Of a stretch of 52,764 nucleotides of DNA, positions 18,121 through 26,525 are shown piece after piece (position 1 is the first letter of the stretch; each line of letters starts with the position of its first letter). Where the stretch lies: assembly GCA_024103005.1 (NCBI GenBank), contig JAGFJA010000001.1, positions 1 to 52,764 on the forward strand. Direction: 5' to 3'. Below the pieces are notes generated by a model. That model ran no database searches. It worked only from the letters and a program-made list of their open reading frames with translations, and was not told the DNA's origin. This DNA comes from Saprospiraceae bacterium (GTDB lineage: Bacteria; Bacteroidota; Bacteroidia; Chitinophagales; Saprospiraceae). The position numbers and the translations under genes are program-made.

Positions 18121-18223
18121 CAAGATAAATGAAGGCTTTCAGATGTGAATATGACAAAAGCACACACCTGCTGATGTCGTACGTGTCATTGTGTTTAGCT
18201 GAAATAATCACCTGAAAACTCAT
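18104..18223 (-). CDS. possible leader ORF (39 aa) upstream of the Rnk-like gene
   Basis: An ATG at 18223 lies about 14 bases after the predicted transcription start and opens a 39-residue frame beginning MSFQVIISAKHNDTYDIS. It ends inside the GC-rich hairpin. The position right behind a strong promoter and the stop within a structure are what a regulatory leader peptide would show. No family is recognised and there is no Shine-Dalgarno site. Confidence 0.3.
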   Translation of the reverse strand: MSFQVIISAKHNDTYDISRCVLLSYSHLKAFIYLALRSF

Positions 18224-18243
18224 TAAATTAAAATAATAAATTA

Positions 18244-18272
18244 CAAAGATAGTAAACAAAGGCAATTCCCAA
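18244..18272 (-). promoter_or_regulatory. promoter of the Rnk-like gene and its leader
   Basis: On the minus strand TTG (18272-18270) is followed after 18 bases by TATCTTTG (18251-18244). It sits 265 bases from the Rnk-like start codon, which defines the long leader. Confidence 0.6.
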
Positions 18273-18395
18273 TAGTTTACCTGATTATCTGAATGGATGA
18301 ATTACAATATCCTGATTTTTAAAGCGAACTTATTTATCTTTATATAAATCGCAATAGTTGTCGTACCTTTGCGCCTCGAAAATTGAAATTTTAAT

Positions 18396-19922
18396 ATGGA
18401 TTTATCTTTTTTAAAGGAATTAGGAATCAATGACTTAAATTTCGGCACCACTACAGGAACCGTCTGGAATGATTCCGGAGAACTGATTGAAAGTTATTCG
18501 CCTGTTGACGGAAAGTTGATAGGTAAGGTAAGCACTACAACGGAAGAGGCTTATAATGAAGTAATCAAAAAAGCAGAAGAAGCATTTTTAAGCTGGAGAA
18601 ATATTCCTGCTCCCAAGCGGGGTGAAATCGTCCGCCAATACGGAGAAGTGCTGCGCGCCAATAAGGATGCATTAGGCAGGCTGGTCTCTTATGAGATGGG
18701 TAAAAGTCTTCAGGAAGGATGGGGAGAAGTGCAGGAAATGATAGATATATGCGACTTTGCTGTAGGTCTCTCACGTCAGTTGTATGGATTGTCCATGCAT
18801 AGTGAGCGTCCTAAACACCGCATGTATGAACAGTGGCATCCACTGGGTATCGTAGGTATTATCAGTGCATTTAACTTCCCGGTGGCTGTATGGTCATGGA
18901 ACGCTATGATTGCCCTGGTATGCGGTGATGTATGCGTATGGAAATCCTCTGAAAAAGTACCTCTTAGTGCCGTAGCTTGTCACCTCTTGTTACAGAAGGT
19001 GTTAAAGGACAATCAAGTGCCTGAGGGTGTCGTTTCTTTGGTAACAGGAGACTATAAAGTCGGTGAATTTTTGACAAAAGACTCCAGAGTTGCCCTTGTA
19101 TCTGCTACCGGGAGTGTCAGAATGGGTAAAATTGTCGGCGCTACAGTAGCAGGACGTTTAGGAAAATCATTATTGGAACTGGGCGGAAACAATGCCATCA
19201 TTATTACGCCGGATGCTGATATGAATATTGTTTTGGCCGGCGTTGTCTTCGGTGCAGTCGGTACAGCAGGACAAAGATGTACTACCACCAGACGCCTGAT
19301 TATCCATGAAAGTCTGTATGACACGGTGAAGGAAAAACTGAAGAATGCATACAATCAGCTTGTCATCGGCAATCCGCTCGATGCCGGAGTGCATGTCGGT
19401 CCGCTGATCGATAAAGATGCAGTCGAGCAGTATATGTATGCACAGGAAAAAGTTCTGGAAGAAGGAGGAAGTTTTGTCGTTGAAGGCGGTGTGTTGTCCG
19501 GACCGGGTTTTGAGAGTGGTTGTTACGTCAAACCATGTATTGCAGAAGTGGAAAACCACTATCAAATCGTACAGCATGAGACTTTTGCTCCCATCCTTTA
19601 TCTGATAAAATACAAGGAATTGAATGAAGCTATCGCCCTTCAGAATGCTGTCCCACAAGGTTTGTCATCAGCAATCATGACGACCAACCTCAGAGAAGCC
19701 GAAACCTTTCTTTCTGCCAATGGCTCTGACTGTGGAATAGCCAATGTCAATATAGGTACCAGTGGTGCGGAAATCGGCGGAGCTTTCGGCGGAGAAAAAG
19801 AAACCGGTGGCGGACGTGAAAGCGGCTCTGACAGCTGGAAAGCTTACATGAGGAGGCAGACCAATACAATCAATTACAGCACTGAACTGCCTCTGGCTCA
19901 GGGAATTAAATTTGATATATAA
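18396..19922 (+). CDS. amaB: alpha-aminoadipic semialdehyde / piperideine-6-carboxylate dehydrogenase (antiquitin-type ALDH)
   Basis: This 508-residue aldehyde dehydrogenase oxidises alpha-aminoadipic semialdehyde (in equilibrium with piperideine-6-carboxylate) with NAD+ in lysine breakdown. The N-terminus up to YSPVDGKLIGKV, HPLGIVGIISAFNFPVAVWSW, catalytic Glu261 in LLELGGNN and catalytic Cys295 in TAGQRCTTTRR fit the ALDH7A1 (antiquitin) subgroup. So do the C-terminal IGTSGAEIGGAFGGEK and TGGGRESGSDSWK blocks. The length is right for the subgroup. A TACCTTTG box (18364-18371) lies 25 bases before the ATG. A strong terminator follows, so it is transcribed alone. Confidence 0.92.
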   Translation: MDLSFLKELGINDLNFGTTTGTVWNDSGELIESYSPVDGKLIGKVSTTTEEAYNEVIKKAEEAFLSWRNIPAPKRGEIVRQYGEVLRANKDALGRLVSYEMGKSLQEGWGEVQEMIDICDFAVGLSRQLYGLSMHSERPKHRMYEQWHPLGIVGIISAFNFPVAVWSWNAMIALVCGDVCVWKSSEKVPLSAVACHLLLQKVLKDNQVPEGVVSLVTGDYKVGEFLTKDSRVALVSATGSVRMGKIVGATVAGRLGKSLLELGGNNAIIITPDADMNIVLAGVVFGAVGTAGQRCTTTRRLIIHESLYDTVKEKLKNAYNQLVIGNPLDAGVHVGPLIDKDAVEQYMYAQEKVLEEGGSFVVEGGVLSGPGFESGCYVKPCIAEVENHYQIVQHETFAPILYLIKYKELNEAIALQNAVPQGLSSAIMTTNLREAETFLSANGSDCGIANVNIGTSGAEIGGAFGGEKETGGGRESGSDSWKAYMRRQTNTINYSTELPLAQGIKFDI

Positions 19923-19933
19923 GGTTTTATAAT

Positions 19934-19970
19934 GCCGGATGTATACGTTAACAGCGGACATCCGGCTTTT
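19934..19970 (+). terminator. intrinsic terminator of the aldehyde dehydrogenase gene
   Basis: GCCGGATGT (19934-19942) pairs perfectly with ACATCCGGC (19958-19966), followed by TTTT. It begins 12 bases after the stop codon. Confidence 0.85.
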
Positions 19971-20177
19971 AAATTTATATTTTCTGACAAATTGATGATG
20001 TCCACAAAAAAGACAAAAGGCTGGTTTTATTAAATTTATAAACAATTTATTATTAAAATTTAATATTTGTTGTTAGCTTTGGCGCATAATTCCATGAAAC
20101 CTTATTCCGATAGCGATATCGGATTATTTAAACGCGAATATGCTATATTTGCCGGGTCTCTTAATGGAATTTTGACA

Positions 20178-21431
20178 ATGAAATTTTTGTTGGCGTCTTT
20201 TTGTGTCCTTTTGCTGAGTTTCTCCGCTCACAGCCAACAGGTTTTTTGTGCTAAAATACCCGGATATACAGGATATGCCATCCCCGGACAGAAAGGAATC
20301 CAGTTTGATGAATTAATGGGCTGTACCGAATGGACTAACCCGGACCTTACTCTTCAATATAATGTACAGATAGAAGCCAAAGGCGACATGAATATCAGGC
20401 TGATGTTGTCTAATGATGGTCCCTCACCTGCCTATCTGAGTTTTAAATTGGGTGACCGGACATGTGAACTGAAAGTGCCGCCTACCGGAGGAAATAAAAA
20501 ATTTACCATAGTTGATGCAGGCGTGTTTACGGCAGACTATCCCGGATTTTATTCTATCTGGATTAAGCCAATCTCCAAGTCAGGACAGTATTTTCCGGGG
20601 ATCATGAATATTCAACTGTGCACACCCAGTGCAGATAAAATATTTTTCCCGACCATACCTGATCGGAATGCTTCTACCGTCAACCTGACTTATTTAAACC
20701 CCGTTAACGAGTCCATTCAGGGCATGTTTGTCAGCGCTAATGTCCCTAATGCTTACGATTACCAGGGAACAAGGGTATCAGCCATCAGCAATGAGATGTA
20801 CAGGGTCGGTATAGCAAATGAGGAAAATGGCAGGTATATTTTTATGTCATGGAAGAATGTAAAGGGTTACAAAAAGCCGAGTTTTAAATACAGCCAGTTT
20901 AAAAACTTTCAGATAGACAGTTCAAACGAGAAAATATCCAGAATCATCATACCCTATAATTGGATGCCCGATCAACCTATTTCCTTTTCTTTGATCCAAA
21001 CTGTGGATACCTGTACCGAAGAGCATCTATGGGAGGCCAGGGTGTATAATGATAAAAAGAAAAAATGGCATACGATATGCATTATTGACGGAGGGAATAC
21101 TCATACGTTAATCAAAAATTGGTATAGCGCAGTTATCAATTCCGATCCCAATACGGGTAATGTAGAACACAAGGCCCTCTTTTCAAACCCTGTAGCCATC
21201 ACTTCCGGAGGAAAAAAGTATAAACTCACCCAGGCAAGATTTGGTCACGATATCAAGGGCAAGTGTGAACGCAAAGATTATGGAGCCGGAGCGGAGAATG
21301 ACGCATTCTGGCTGAGTACCGGCGGATTTTCTTTCCCCCAAGCTACTTATGGCAGAGTTTATGAGGTAAAATCAAAGAACAACATTAATCTGGACGATAA
21401 AATTCTTGCAAGTTTCAATCCGGTAAAATAA
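20178..21431 (+). CDS. DUF3472-domain secreted protein
   Basis: The frame is open from 20067, but the ATG at 20178 gives a proper signal peptide, KFLLASFCVLLLSFSAHSQ, so I use it (417 residues). A DUF5077-like N-terminal part (about residues 25-140, WTNPDLTLQYNVQIEAKGD) leads into the DUF3472 part. The latter has GRYIFMSWKNVKGYKKP and YNWMPDQPISFSL, then AFWLSTGGFSFPQATYG. Family members are exported and occur near carbohydrate-active enzymes; no activity is established. A TAGCTTTG box at 20074-20081 could start transcription just upstream. Confidence 0.75.
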   Translation: MKFLLASFCVLLLSFSAHSQQVFCAKIPGYTGYAIPGQKGIQFDELMGCTEWTNPDLTLQYNVQIEAKGDMNIRLMLSNDGPSPAYLSFKLGDRTCELKVPPTGGNKKFTIVDAGVFTADYPGFYSIWIKPISKSGQYFPGIMNIQLCTPSADKIFFPTIPDRNASTVNLTYLNPVNESIQGMFVSANVPNAYDYQGTRVSAISNEMYRVGIANEENGRYIFMSWKNVKGYKKPSFKYSQFKNFQIDSSNEKISRIIIPYNWMPDQPISFSLIQTVDTCTEEHLWEARVYNDKKKKWHTICIIDGGNTHTLIKNWYSAVINSDPNTGNVEHKALFSNPVAITSGGKKYKLTQARFGHDIKGKCERKDYGAGAENDAFWLSTGGFSFPQATYGRVYEVKSKNNINLDDKILASFNPVK

Positions 21432-21729
21432 GCCCCGTACTCCTTCAGTTTATCCAGATTCTCTTTTTTTAATGACAGATTTTTTAACAAAAAGTGGTTG
21501 CCTGGATGTGACTATGATGGAATTTTCCGTCTAAATTCCGAACAATAAGCAAATGGAAAGCTAATAATTGTTCCCTCTTATTTAACAATTGTAATCCGAG
21601 ATTGGGGTCTCAAATTATGGAAATGATTCAACAATGGAGACTAATCTCATACAATTTACGGGCGGTTTGAATAAAGTTGCCCGTTTTTATTTTTTTCCTT
21701 TTATCTTTCAGACTTCAATTCATTAGGTT
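21432..21729 (+). other. intergenic gap, no gene, with terminator hairpin
   Basis: About 300 bases without a credible ORF on either strand. The only clear structure is the hairpin near its end. Its distance from the upstream stop (about 225 bases) leaves room for an untranslated tail or a small RNA, but I see no convincing internal promoter. Confidence 0.5.
21658..21692 (+). terminator. intrinsic terminator
   Basis: ACGGGC (21658-21663) pairs with GCCCGT (21679-21684), followed by TTTTATTTTTTT. It lies between the DUF3472 gene and the next lipoprotein gene. Confidence 0.7.
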
Positions 21730-22740
21730 ATGTCGATAAGACAAGATTTCTGTTATTTCATATGGATTCTGATACTGATTAATTCTTCCTGCAGGGAAGC
21801 TGTCGTGTCTGCTGATACTCCTCCTGTCATTGATAGTATTGAGGTGTCGGTACATAATGATAGCTATGCGGAGCCAAAATCAACCGTATCTGTTGACTCC
21901 TTATGGCGGAGGTACGGTTATGACAGTAATTGGGTGAAGATGCCCGAAGTACTGCCGGGAGCCATCTTGCCATACAATCGCATCATTGCATTTTATGGTA
22001 ACCTTTACAGTAAACAAATGGGCATTCTGGGCCAGCTGCCCCGTGAGGAGATGATTGCACGTCTGAATGAGGAAATTCAGGCCTGGCATCACGCTGACAG
22101 CCTGACCCCCATCGTCCCTGCCCTCCATGTTATAGCTACCACTGCTCAACGGTTACCGGGGAAAGACAAGATGTATCGCCTGAGGATGAATAAATCTATG
22201 GTATATCGTGTAATAGAAATGGCAGATTCCATCAAAGGACTGACCTTTATCGACCTCCAGATAGGTCACAGCAGCCTGGAAAGAGAGATTGCTCCATGGG
22301 ATAGTTTATTGTCCTTACCCCGGGTTCACTTAGCCATTGACGCTGAATTTGCCATGTACAATAAAAAGGTCCCCGGTACGGTAATGGGGCGGCTTGATGC
22401 ATCTGACATCAACTATGCCATTGACTACCTCGAAAAAAAAGTAAAACAACTCGGACTACCGCCTAAAATCCTGATTATTCATCGGTTTAAACAAGGGATG
22501 ATAAGTCACGCCGATCAGATAAAACAGACGCCTTATGTTCAGGTCGTCATGCATATGGACGGCTGGGGCGCCAAGGAACTGAAATTTCACAGTTATCGGG
22601 CATATATTGAAAAAGAACCGGTCCAATATACCGGATTTAAATTATTTTATAAAAACGACACCAAGTTCGGTAAGAAATTGCTCACGCCGGAAGAGGTACT
22701 CTCCCTTCATCCACAACCCTTATATATACAGTACCAGTAA
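21730..22740 (+). CDS. conserved lipoprotein of unknown function
   Basis: The 336-residue protein has a lipoprotein signal with Cys21 in LINSSC and a Ser/Thr/Asp-rich linker to about residue 60. The globular part has the order IIAFYGNLYSKQMGILGQ, PALHVIATTAQ, GLTFIDLQIGHSS, RVHLAIDAEFAM, ASDINYAIDYL, KILIIHRFKQGMI, VVMHMDGWG and FKLFYKND. From memory, the same blocks (FYG, ALDPEW, HADG, YDED) occur in actinobacterial lipoproteins of unknown function. The alternation of strands and helices looks like a TIM-barrel, and DAEF and HMDG acids could be catalytic. No enzyme activity is known to me. A TATCTTTC box (21702-21709) precedes the gene. Confidence 0.7.
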   Translation: MSIRQDFCYFIWILILINSSCREAVVSADTPPVIDSIEVSVHNDSYAEPKSTVSVDSLWRRYGYDSNWVKMPEVLPGAILPYNRIIAFYGNLYSKQMGILGQLPREEMIARLNEEIQAWHHADSLTPIVPALHVIATTAQRLPGKDKMYRLRMNKSMVYRVIEMADSIKGLTFIDLQIGHSSLEREIAPWDSLLSLPRVHLAIDAEFAMYNKKVPGTVMGRLDASDINYAIDYLEKKVKQLGLPPKILIIHRFKQGMISHADQIKQTPYVQVVMHMDGWGAKELKFHSYRAYIEKEPVQYTGFKLFYKNDTKFGKKLLTPEEVLSLHPQPLYIQYQ

Positions 22741-22788
22741 TGACGACGTCAAGATTGATGTGTCATATTACTGTGATGGGTACATTAT

Positions 22789-22821
22789 TTGATACAACTA
22801 ATTTATGATTTATTAATTTTG
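22789..22821 (+). promoter_or_regulatory. promoter of the DUF805/glycosyltransferase unit
   Basis: TTG (22789-22791) and TAATTTTG (22814-22821) are separated by 22 bases, with the ATG 19 bases further on. Confidence 0.5.
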
Positions 22822-22839
22822 CAGAAATAATATTCCGAT

Positions 22840-23157
22840 ATGCAACAGATACTAAGATGGGTAAAGATTAAAGGGCGTGCAAGCAGAATGGAATTCTGGG
22901 GATTACTCCTTTTTATAATCTTCGTTTTACTTGTGTTTGGCTATCTTGGAGAATTGATTGAGTTCAGAATGTTACCGGCGTATCTGGGTCTTGTTCTATT
23001 GATTCCGTTCCTGGCTACCGGAATGCGTCGAATGCAGGATGCCGGAAAACCGGGACTCTTGTTTTTCATTCCGTTTTATAATTTGTATATAGCTCTTAAT
23101 CCCGGAGAACCGCAAACCAATGCATACGGACCTGATCCGCGCCCTGCTAAATCGTAA
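22840..23157 (+). CDS. DUF805 membrane protein
   Basis: This 105-residue protein has the DUF805 (PF05656) signature: KGRASRMEFWGLLLF at the start, RRMQDAGKPG in the middle and NPGEPQTNAYGPDP at the end. Three membrane helices separate these blocks. DUF805 proteins are small inner-membrane proteins of unknown role. It precedes a glycosyltransferase by 12 bases and is co-transcribed with it. Confidence 0.85.
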   Translation: MQQILRWVKIKGRASRMEFWGLLLFIIFVLLVFGYLGELIEFRMLPAYLGLVLLIPFLATGMRRMQDAGKPGLLFFIPFYNLYIALNPGEPQTNAYGPDPRPAKS

Positions 23158-23169
23158 GTTACATTCCAC

Positions 23170-23943
23170 TTGAATAATTCTCTGTCTGTCGTAATCATTG
23201 CCAACAATGCATCTCTCAGGATAGGTGAGGTAATCGGTGCTGCCAGGAGGGTAAGTGATGACATCATTGTATTGGATTCCGGAAGTGAGGACGATACCGT
23301 GGACATAGCTACCGACCTGGGCGCGAGAGTCGTCCACCAAGCCTGGCTGGGTTATAGTGCAACCAAGAATCTCGGCAATGAACTGGCTGCCAATAACCTG
23401 ATTCTTTCTTTAGATTCGGACGAAGTGCTTTCAGAACAGTTGATCGAAAGTATTTTAAAGGAGGATTTTCGATCGGATACGATTTATAGCCTTGACCGAG
23501 CCAATTATTTCTGCGGCCGGAGGATTCGTTTCTGTCACTGGTATCCTGATTGGATTCCGAGAATATTTGACAGGAGAAAGGCACACTGGAAAGGTGAATT
23601 TGTCCATGAAAAACTCAATTTCCACCCGTCATCACCCGTGAAAAAACTTAAAGGAAAGCTGATACATTATTCCTATGAGTCTTATGCTCAGCGTGTGAAA
23701 AAAGTAAAAAACTACGCCTTGTTGTCTGCAAGGGATAAGTTTAGAAAAGGAAAGCGCACCAACTGGTTTTGGATTATTGTCAGTCCTTTTTTTAAGTTCT
23801 GGATTACCTTCCTCATTCACCTGGGCATCCTCGATGGTTGGAATGGTCTTCGCATCGCCTGGACAGACGCGGTAGGCGCCTGGTACAAACATCGGATATT
23901 ATATGATCTACAGCGGGATTTGACTCCGGCATGCTGTAAATGA
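23170..23943 (+). CDS. family 2 glycosyltransferase (WaaE/KdtX-like)
   Basis: The 257-residue cytoplasmic enzyme must start at TTG (23170). The first strand, LSVVIIANN, begins at once and the only earlier in-frame codon limit is the previous stop. GT-A features are VLDSGSEDDTVDIA, the nucleotide-binding LSLDSDEVLS (DxD-like) and the acceptor region RRIRFCHWYPDWIPRIF, then GEFVHEKL. This resembles the lipopolysaccharide-core beta-glucosyltransferase (WaaE/KdtX) group, which adds a hexose to inner-core heptose. A role in lipopolysaccharide or other envelope glycan assembly is inferred. It is the second gene of the DUF805 unit. Confidence 0.85.
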   Translation: MNNSLSVVIIANNASLRIGEVIGAARRVSDDIIVLDSGSEDDTVDIATDLGARVVHQAWLGYSATKNLGNELAANNLILSLDSDEVLSEQLIESILKEDFRSDTIYSLDRANYFCGRRIRFCHWYPDWIPRIFDRRKAHWKGEFVHEKLNFHPSSPVKKLKGKLIHYSYESYAQRVKKVKNYALLSARDKFRKGKRTNWFWIIVSPFFKFWITFLIHLGILDGWNGLRIAWTDAVGAWYKHRILYDLQRDLTPACCK

Positions 23944-24001
23944 TCAAAACCTGCCTGACCAATGACAAAAAAATTTGGTAATTTGACTAAAGTTTCTTGG
24001 T

Positions 24002-24275
24002 AACGATTTTATTCCGAAATTTGGTTTGAGAATACCTTTGCTGAGTAGTATGATAGCTCCGCTGTTTGTTGACTTTGTCACTTGATGGGCTTTCTCCCTT
24101 TTGATTTACCCGAATTTTATGAATGCCAAAATGCCTGCGGTTGAAACTTTAGGCTCAATACAAGAGGAATTACAGTTAGGATATTATCAGAAAGGCTCAC
24201 ATTAATATAAACCAGTTATAATCAACAAATAAAGAGAGAATATATAAACAATTAATACTCCGTATTATTCTGATT
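24002..24275 (+). repeat. diverged repeat, copy A: decayed gene 3' end plus conserved flank
   Basis: This stretch aligns almost without gaps to 38562-38832 (GATAGC-CGCTGTTTGT at 24052; GAGGAATTACAG at 24164; TATTATTCTGATTATC at 24263). A short frame at 24122-24196 reads MPAVETLGSIQEELQLGYYQ...SH then stop. The other copy reads VPLVETVGYIPEELQIAYYQ...VH then stop. Upstream, a second frame is also shared (YDSSAVC against FDSTAVC), broken by stops and a frameshift. The conserved 75 bases after the stop resemble an element end. It fills most of the 23944-24325 gap between convergent genes. Confidence 0.65.
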
Positions 24276-24325
24276 ATCTAATAGTTACAAGTCAATAATT
24301 TTTAGTTGTTTAAAAATAACTCGTA

Positions 24326-25015
24326 TTAAAACTGGATGGTTTGCAAGGTCTGTTTCTTATAACGATACAGACCAAAGGCAATCTCCAGTCGAACATAGGG
24401 TGCAGCTTTTTCTGTCTGATTTGTAAATGGATTCCCTATAAAATTACTTCCGTTTGTAGTAGGTTTATCATAATCTTTAATGTGTTGGAAAAGTATGCCA
24501 AGACAAAAGTTGGGTTGCCAGAAAAATGTATGATTTAATTTATGTGTCCTGAATCCGACTCTGCCCGCGACTCCACCCTGAAATGCACGTGCCCGAATCA
24601 ATTGAAATTTTTGAAAACTCAGTGAACCCGTCTCATTGATAACTGTAACAGTATTCCACTGATTTCTTTTAATCGTGTAGGCTAAAACCGGCAATTCAAC
24701 TCCAAAGGTGAAGCCCTTGTAATTATCAACTGTCCCGGGTAAATAAATCAATGCAGGCGTAAAAACTATCCCTGACGCTCTCGCCGGAGAGTCCTCCAGT
24801 GTACTGCTGTAAAGATAAGATACGGTTCCGTGAATCATCCATTTGGGTGCGATAGGCCTCGCATAGCCCACTCCGATGGAATTCCCCTTGGAAGATGGCG
24901 CAAGTGGTACTATATGAAATGCATCCCTGATGATGCGATATTCTTTGACCAAAGCTTCTTGCCCGGTAAGAAATAAAGGCATAAACAGACAGCAAATCAG
25001 AATTCTGACAATCAT
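24326..25015 (-). CDS. hypothetical outer-membrane beta-barrel protein
   Basis: The 229-residue protein has a signal peptide (RILICCLFMPLFLTG, cleavage near residue 19). Alternating strands follow (MIHGTVSYLYSSTLE, IVFTPALIYLP, FTFGVELPVLAYTI, GVAGRVGFRTHKLNHTFFWQ), and it ends VRLEIAFGLYRYKK, typical of small barrels. No family is recognised. Its ATG overlaps the stop of the upstream LVIVD lipoprotein (ATGA), so the two are translationally coupled. A link to the lipoprotein pair is inferred from context. Confidence 0.6.
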   Translation of the reverse strand: MIVRILICCLFMPLFLTGQEALVKEYRIIRDAFHIVPLAPSSKGNSIGVGYARPIAPKWMIHGTVSYLYSSTLEDSPARASGIVFTPALIYLPGTVDNYKGFTFGVELPVLAYTIKRNQWNTVTVINETGSLSFQKFQLIRARAFQGGVAGRVGFRTHKLNHTFFWQPNFCLGILFQHIKDYDKPTTNGSNFIGNPFTNQTEKAAPYVRLEIAFGLYRYKKQTLQTIQF

Positions 25016-25764
25016 CAGTTGCTTATTTTACTTATCAGTACGGGCTTGTCAGGAGTGCTGATATTAAAAATTCCGATTCCGGTACTCATCTGACATATTA
25101 ATAGTTCCTCACTTGGAATACAATCGTACACGGCATCTGTCTTGATGTTGGACACAAAGTCCACTTGTGAGTTGAATTGATTAATTTTAAAAATATTTAT
25201 TCCGAAGCTTCCATTACAAACATACAGATACTCGCCGCTAATGCCCAATCCATAAGGGTATTCCTGAGGTATGGAATACAGAGTTATAGGGTTGAGTCGG
25301 TTGGATACATCCAACACAGTCAGATTGCCTCCACCGGAACCTTCCTGATCACCCCACCGGGTAGTGGAATATCCATAGTTGCCCTGTACGACTACCGGAT
25401 CGTGTGCCGGCCAGTGGAAGGCATTATCTTGATAAACAGGCTGAGCTTTATTGGTCAAGTCATAAACAAGGACACCTGTCCGGGTACCGACATATAAGGC
25501 ATCTTCAAAGGCAAATAATGTCTCGGCAATACCGGGGATATTTACTTGAGATGTTTGAACGGGATGTGCCGGGTCAGTGAGGCTCATGGTCCTCAAGATG
25601 CTGTTATCTATGAAATACATATAATCGCCGTAAGTAATCATCGAAGCGGTAGAACCCGACTTGCCATTGCCTGAAGAGTTAGCGCTTTCGCCAACTGACT
25701 GAATTTCTTTGTCACACCCTATAAATAATGACGCAAAGGCTAATAGAAGTATAAATTTTTTCAT
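25015..25764 (-). CDS. LVIVD-repeat lipoprotein, C-terminal half of a usually larger protein
   Basis: The 249-residue lipoprotein has lipobox FIGC (Cys17). Its repeats (DALYVGTRTGVLVYDLTNKA, GNLTVLDVSNRLNPITLYSI and GEYLYVCNGSFGINIFKINQ) are beta-propeller blades of the LVIVD (PF08309) type. In most Bacteroidota relatives I know, this region follows an N-terminal part within one lipoprotein of some 400 residues. Here the N-terminal part is a separate gene 20 bases upstream with its own lipobox. Both sit in the envelope; function is unknown. Confidence 0.75.
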   Translation of the reverse strand: MKKFILLLAFASLFIGCDKEIQSVGESANSSGNGKSGSTASMITYGDYMYFIDNSILRTMSLTDPAHPVQTSQVNIPGIAETLFAFEDALYVGTRTGVLVYDLTNKAQPVYQDNAFHWPAHDPVVVQGNYGYSTTRWGDQEGSGGGNLTVLDVSNRLNPITLYSIPQEYPYGLGISGEYLYVCNGSFGINIFKINQFNSQVDFVSNIKTDAVYDCIPSEELLICQMSTGIGIFNISTPDKPVLISKISN

Positions 25765-25784
25765 GTGTATTGTTATTTAAAGCA

Positions 25785-26318
25785 TTAATATTTGCATTGT
25801 GGGTTGTTTAAAGTTTTGGCCTCCCATCCGATGATGATTCCTTTAGTCGGATCGGGACATTCAAAGTAACTATTGACCGGTGGTGCAGGAAAGGAGAATG
25901 CTGTAAAATAATTATCACGATAGTCCGTCACTCTGGGCACATCCAGTTGTTTTATGTCTATGACGATAAAATCTCTGCCGGAGTTTGTATAAATAAAATG
26001 ATTGTGGATAGTGAGTTCACTACATGCGAAAATTTTATAAAAGCCTATTTTCTTCGCATTTTCCGGGTCACTTAGATCTACTATATGAATACCCTGATAC
26101 TGTTCTACCTGAAAGAGGAGAGTACCTTTAATGACGATCTTGCCGGGTTGGACAGTTGGCTGTGGCTGGATAAATGTAACTGTATCCGAATCTGTCTTTG
26201 CCAGATATATCGGGGCAAACCCCTCGACGCTATCCGGAGGTCCCGCATCTTCGTCAATACAGGAAGTAAGACTTCCGCAAAGACACAATAAAAGGATCAG
26301 GTTATACAGGATTTTCAT
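25785..26318 (-). CDS. lipoprotein, N-terminal half of the LVIVD pair
   Basis: Using the ATG at 26318 (a TTG one codon earlier is less likely) gives 177 residues with lipobox SLTSC (Cys20). The sequence PGKIVIKGTLLFQVEQYQGI, HIVDLSDPENAKKIGFYKIF, then TNSGRDFIVIDIKQLDVPRV and YFECPDPTKGIIIGWE matches the N-terminal part of Bacteroidota LVIVD lipoproteins. It stops right after GWE and NPQC, where those proteins normally continue into the propeller encoded by the next gene. It is first in a three-gene operon with that gene and the barrel. Confidence 0.75.
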   Translation of the reverse strand: MKILYNLILLLCLCGSLTSCIDEDAGPPDSVEGFAPIYLAKTDSDTVTFIQPQPTVQPGKIVIKGTLLFQVEQYQGIHIVDLSDPENAKKIGFYKIFACSELTIHNHFIYTNSGRDFIVIDIKQLDVPRVTDYRDNYFTAFSFPAPPVNSYFECPDPTKGIIIGWEAKTLNNPQCKY

Positions 26319-26525
26319 CAATTCTTTCTATTGGTTTATAAAAGGCTTCATCCGATATCAGCCATCTTAAGGTTTTCAATCTTAAAGAAATGACGTTTAT
26401 TAAATGAAGTTAGTTGGTATGTATTTTTTTTTTATTTCATTAAGACCAAGGTAAATTTAACCCAGATTACGCAATAGAGAAAGGGAATTGAAAGTTTTGT
26501 GATTGCCCGGGAGGAAAACGGTTGT

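Noticed and set aside
20067-20177. Longer start for the DUF3472 protein
   Set aside because: It would bury the clear signal peptide 37 residues inside the protein and begins upstream of the likely transcription start.
25015-26318. Frameshift explanation for the LVIVD pair
   Set aside because: Each half has its own start codon and lipobox and they are separated by a 20-base gap, so a simple frameshift of one gene does not fit.
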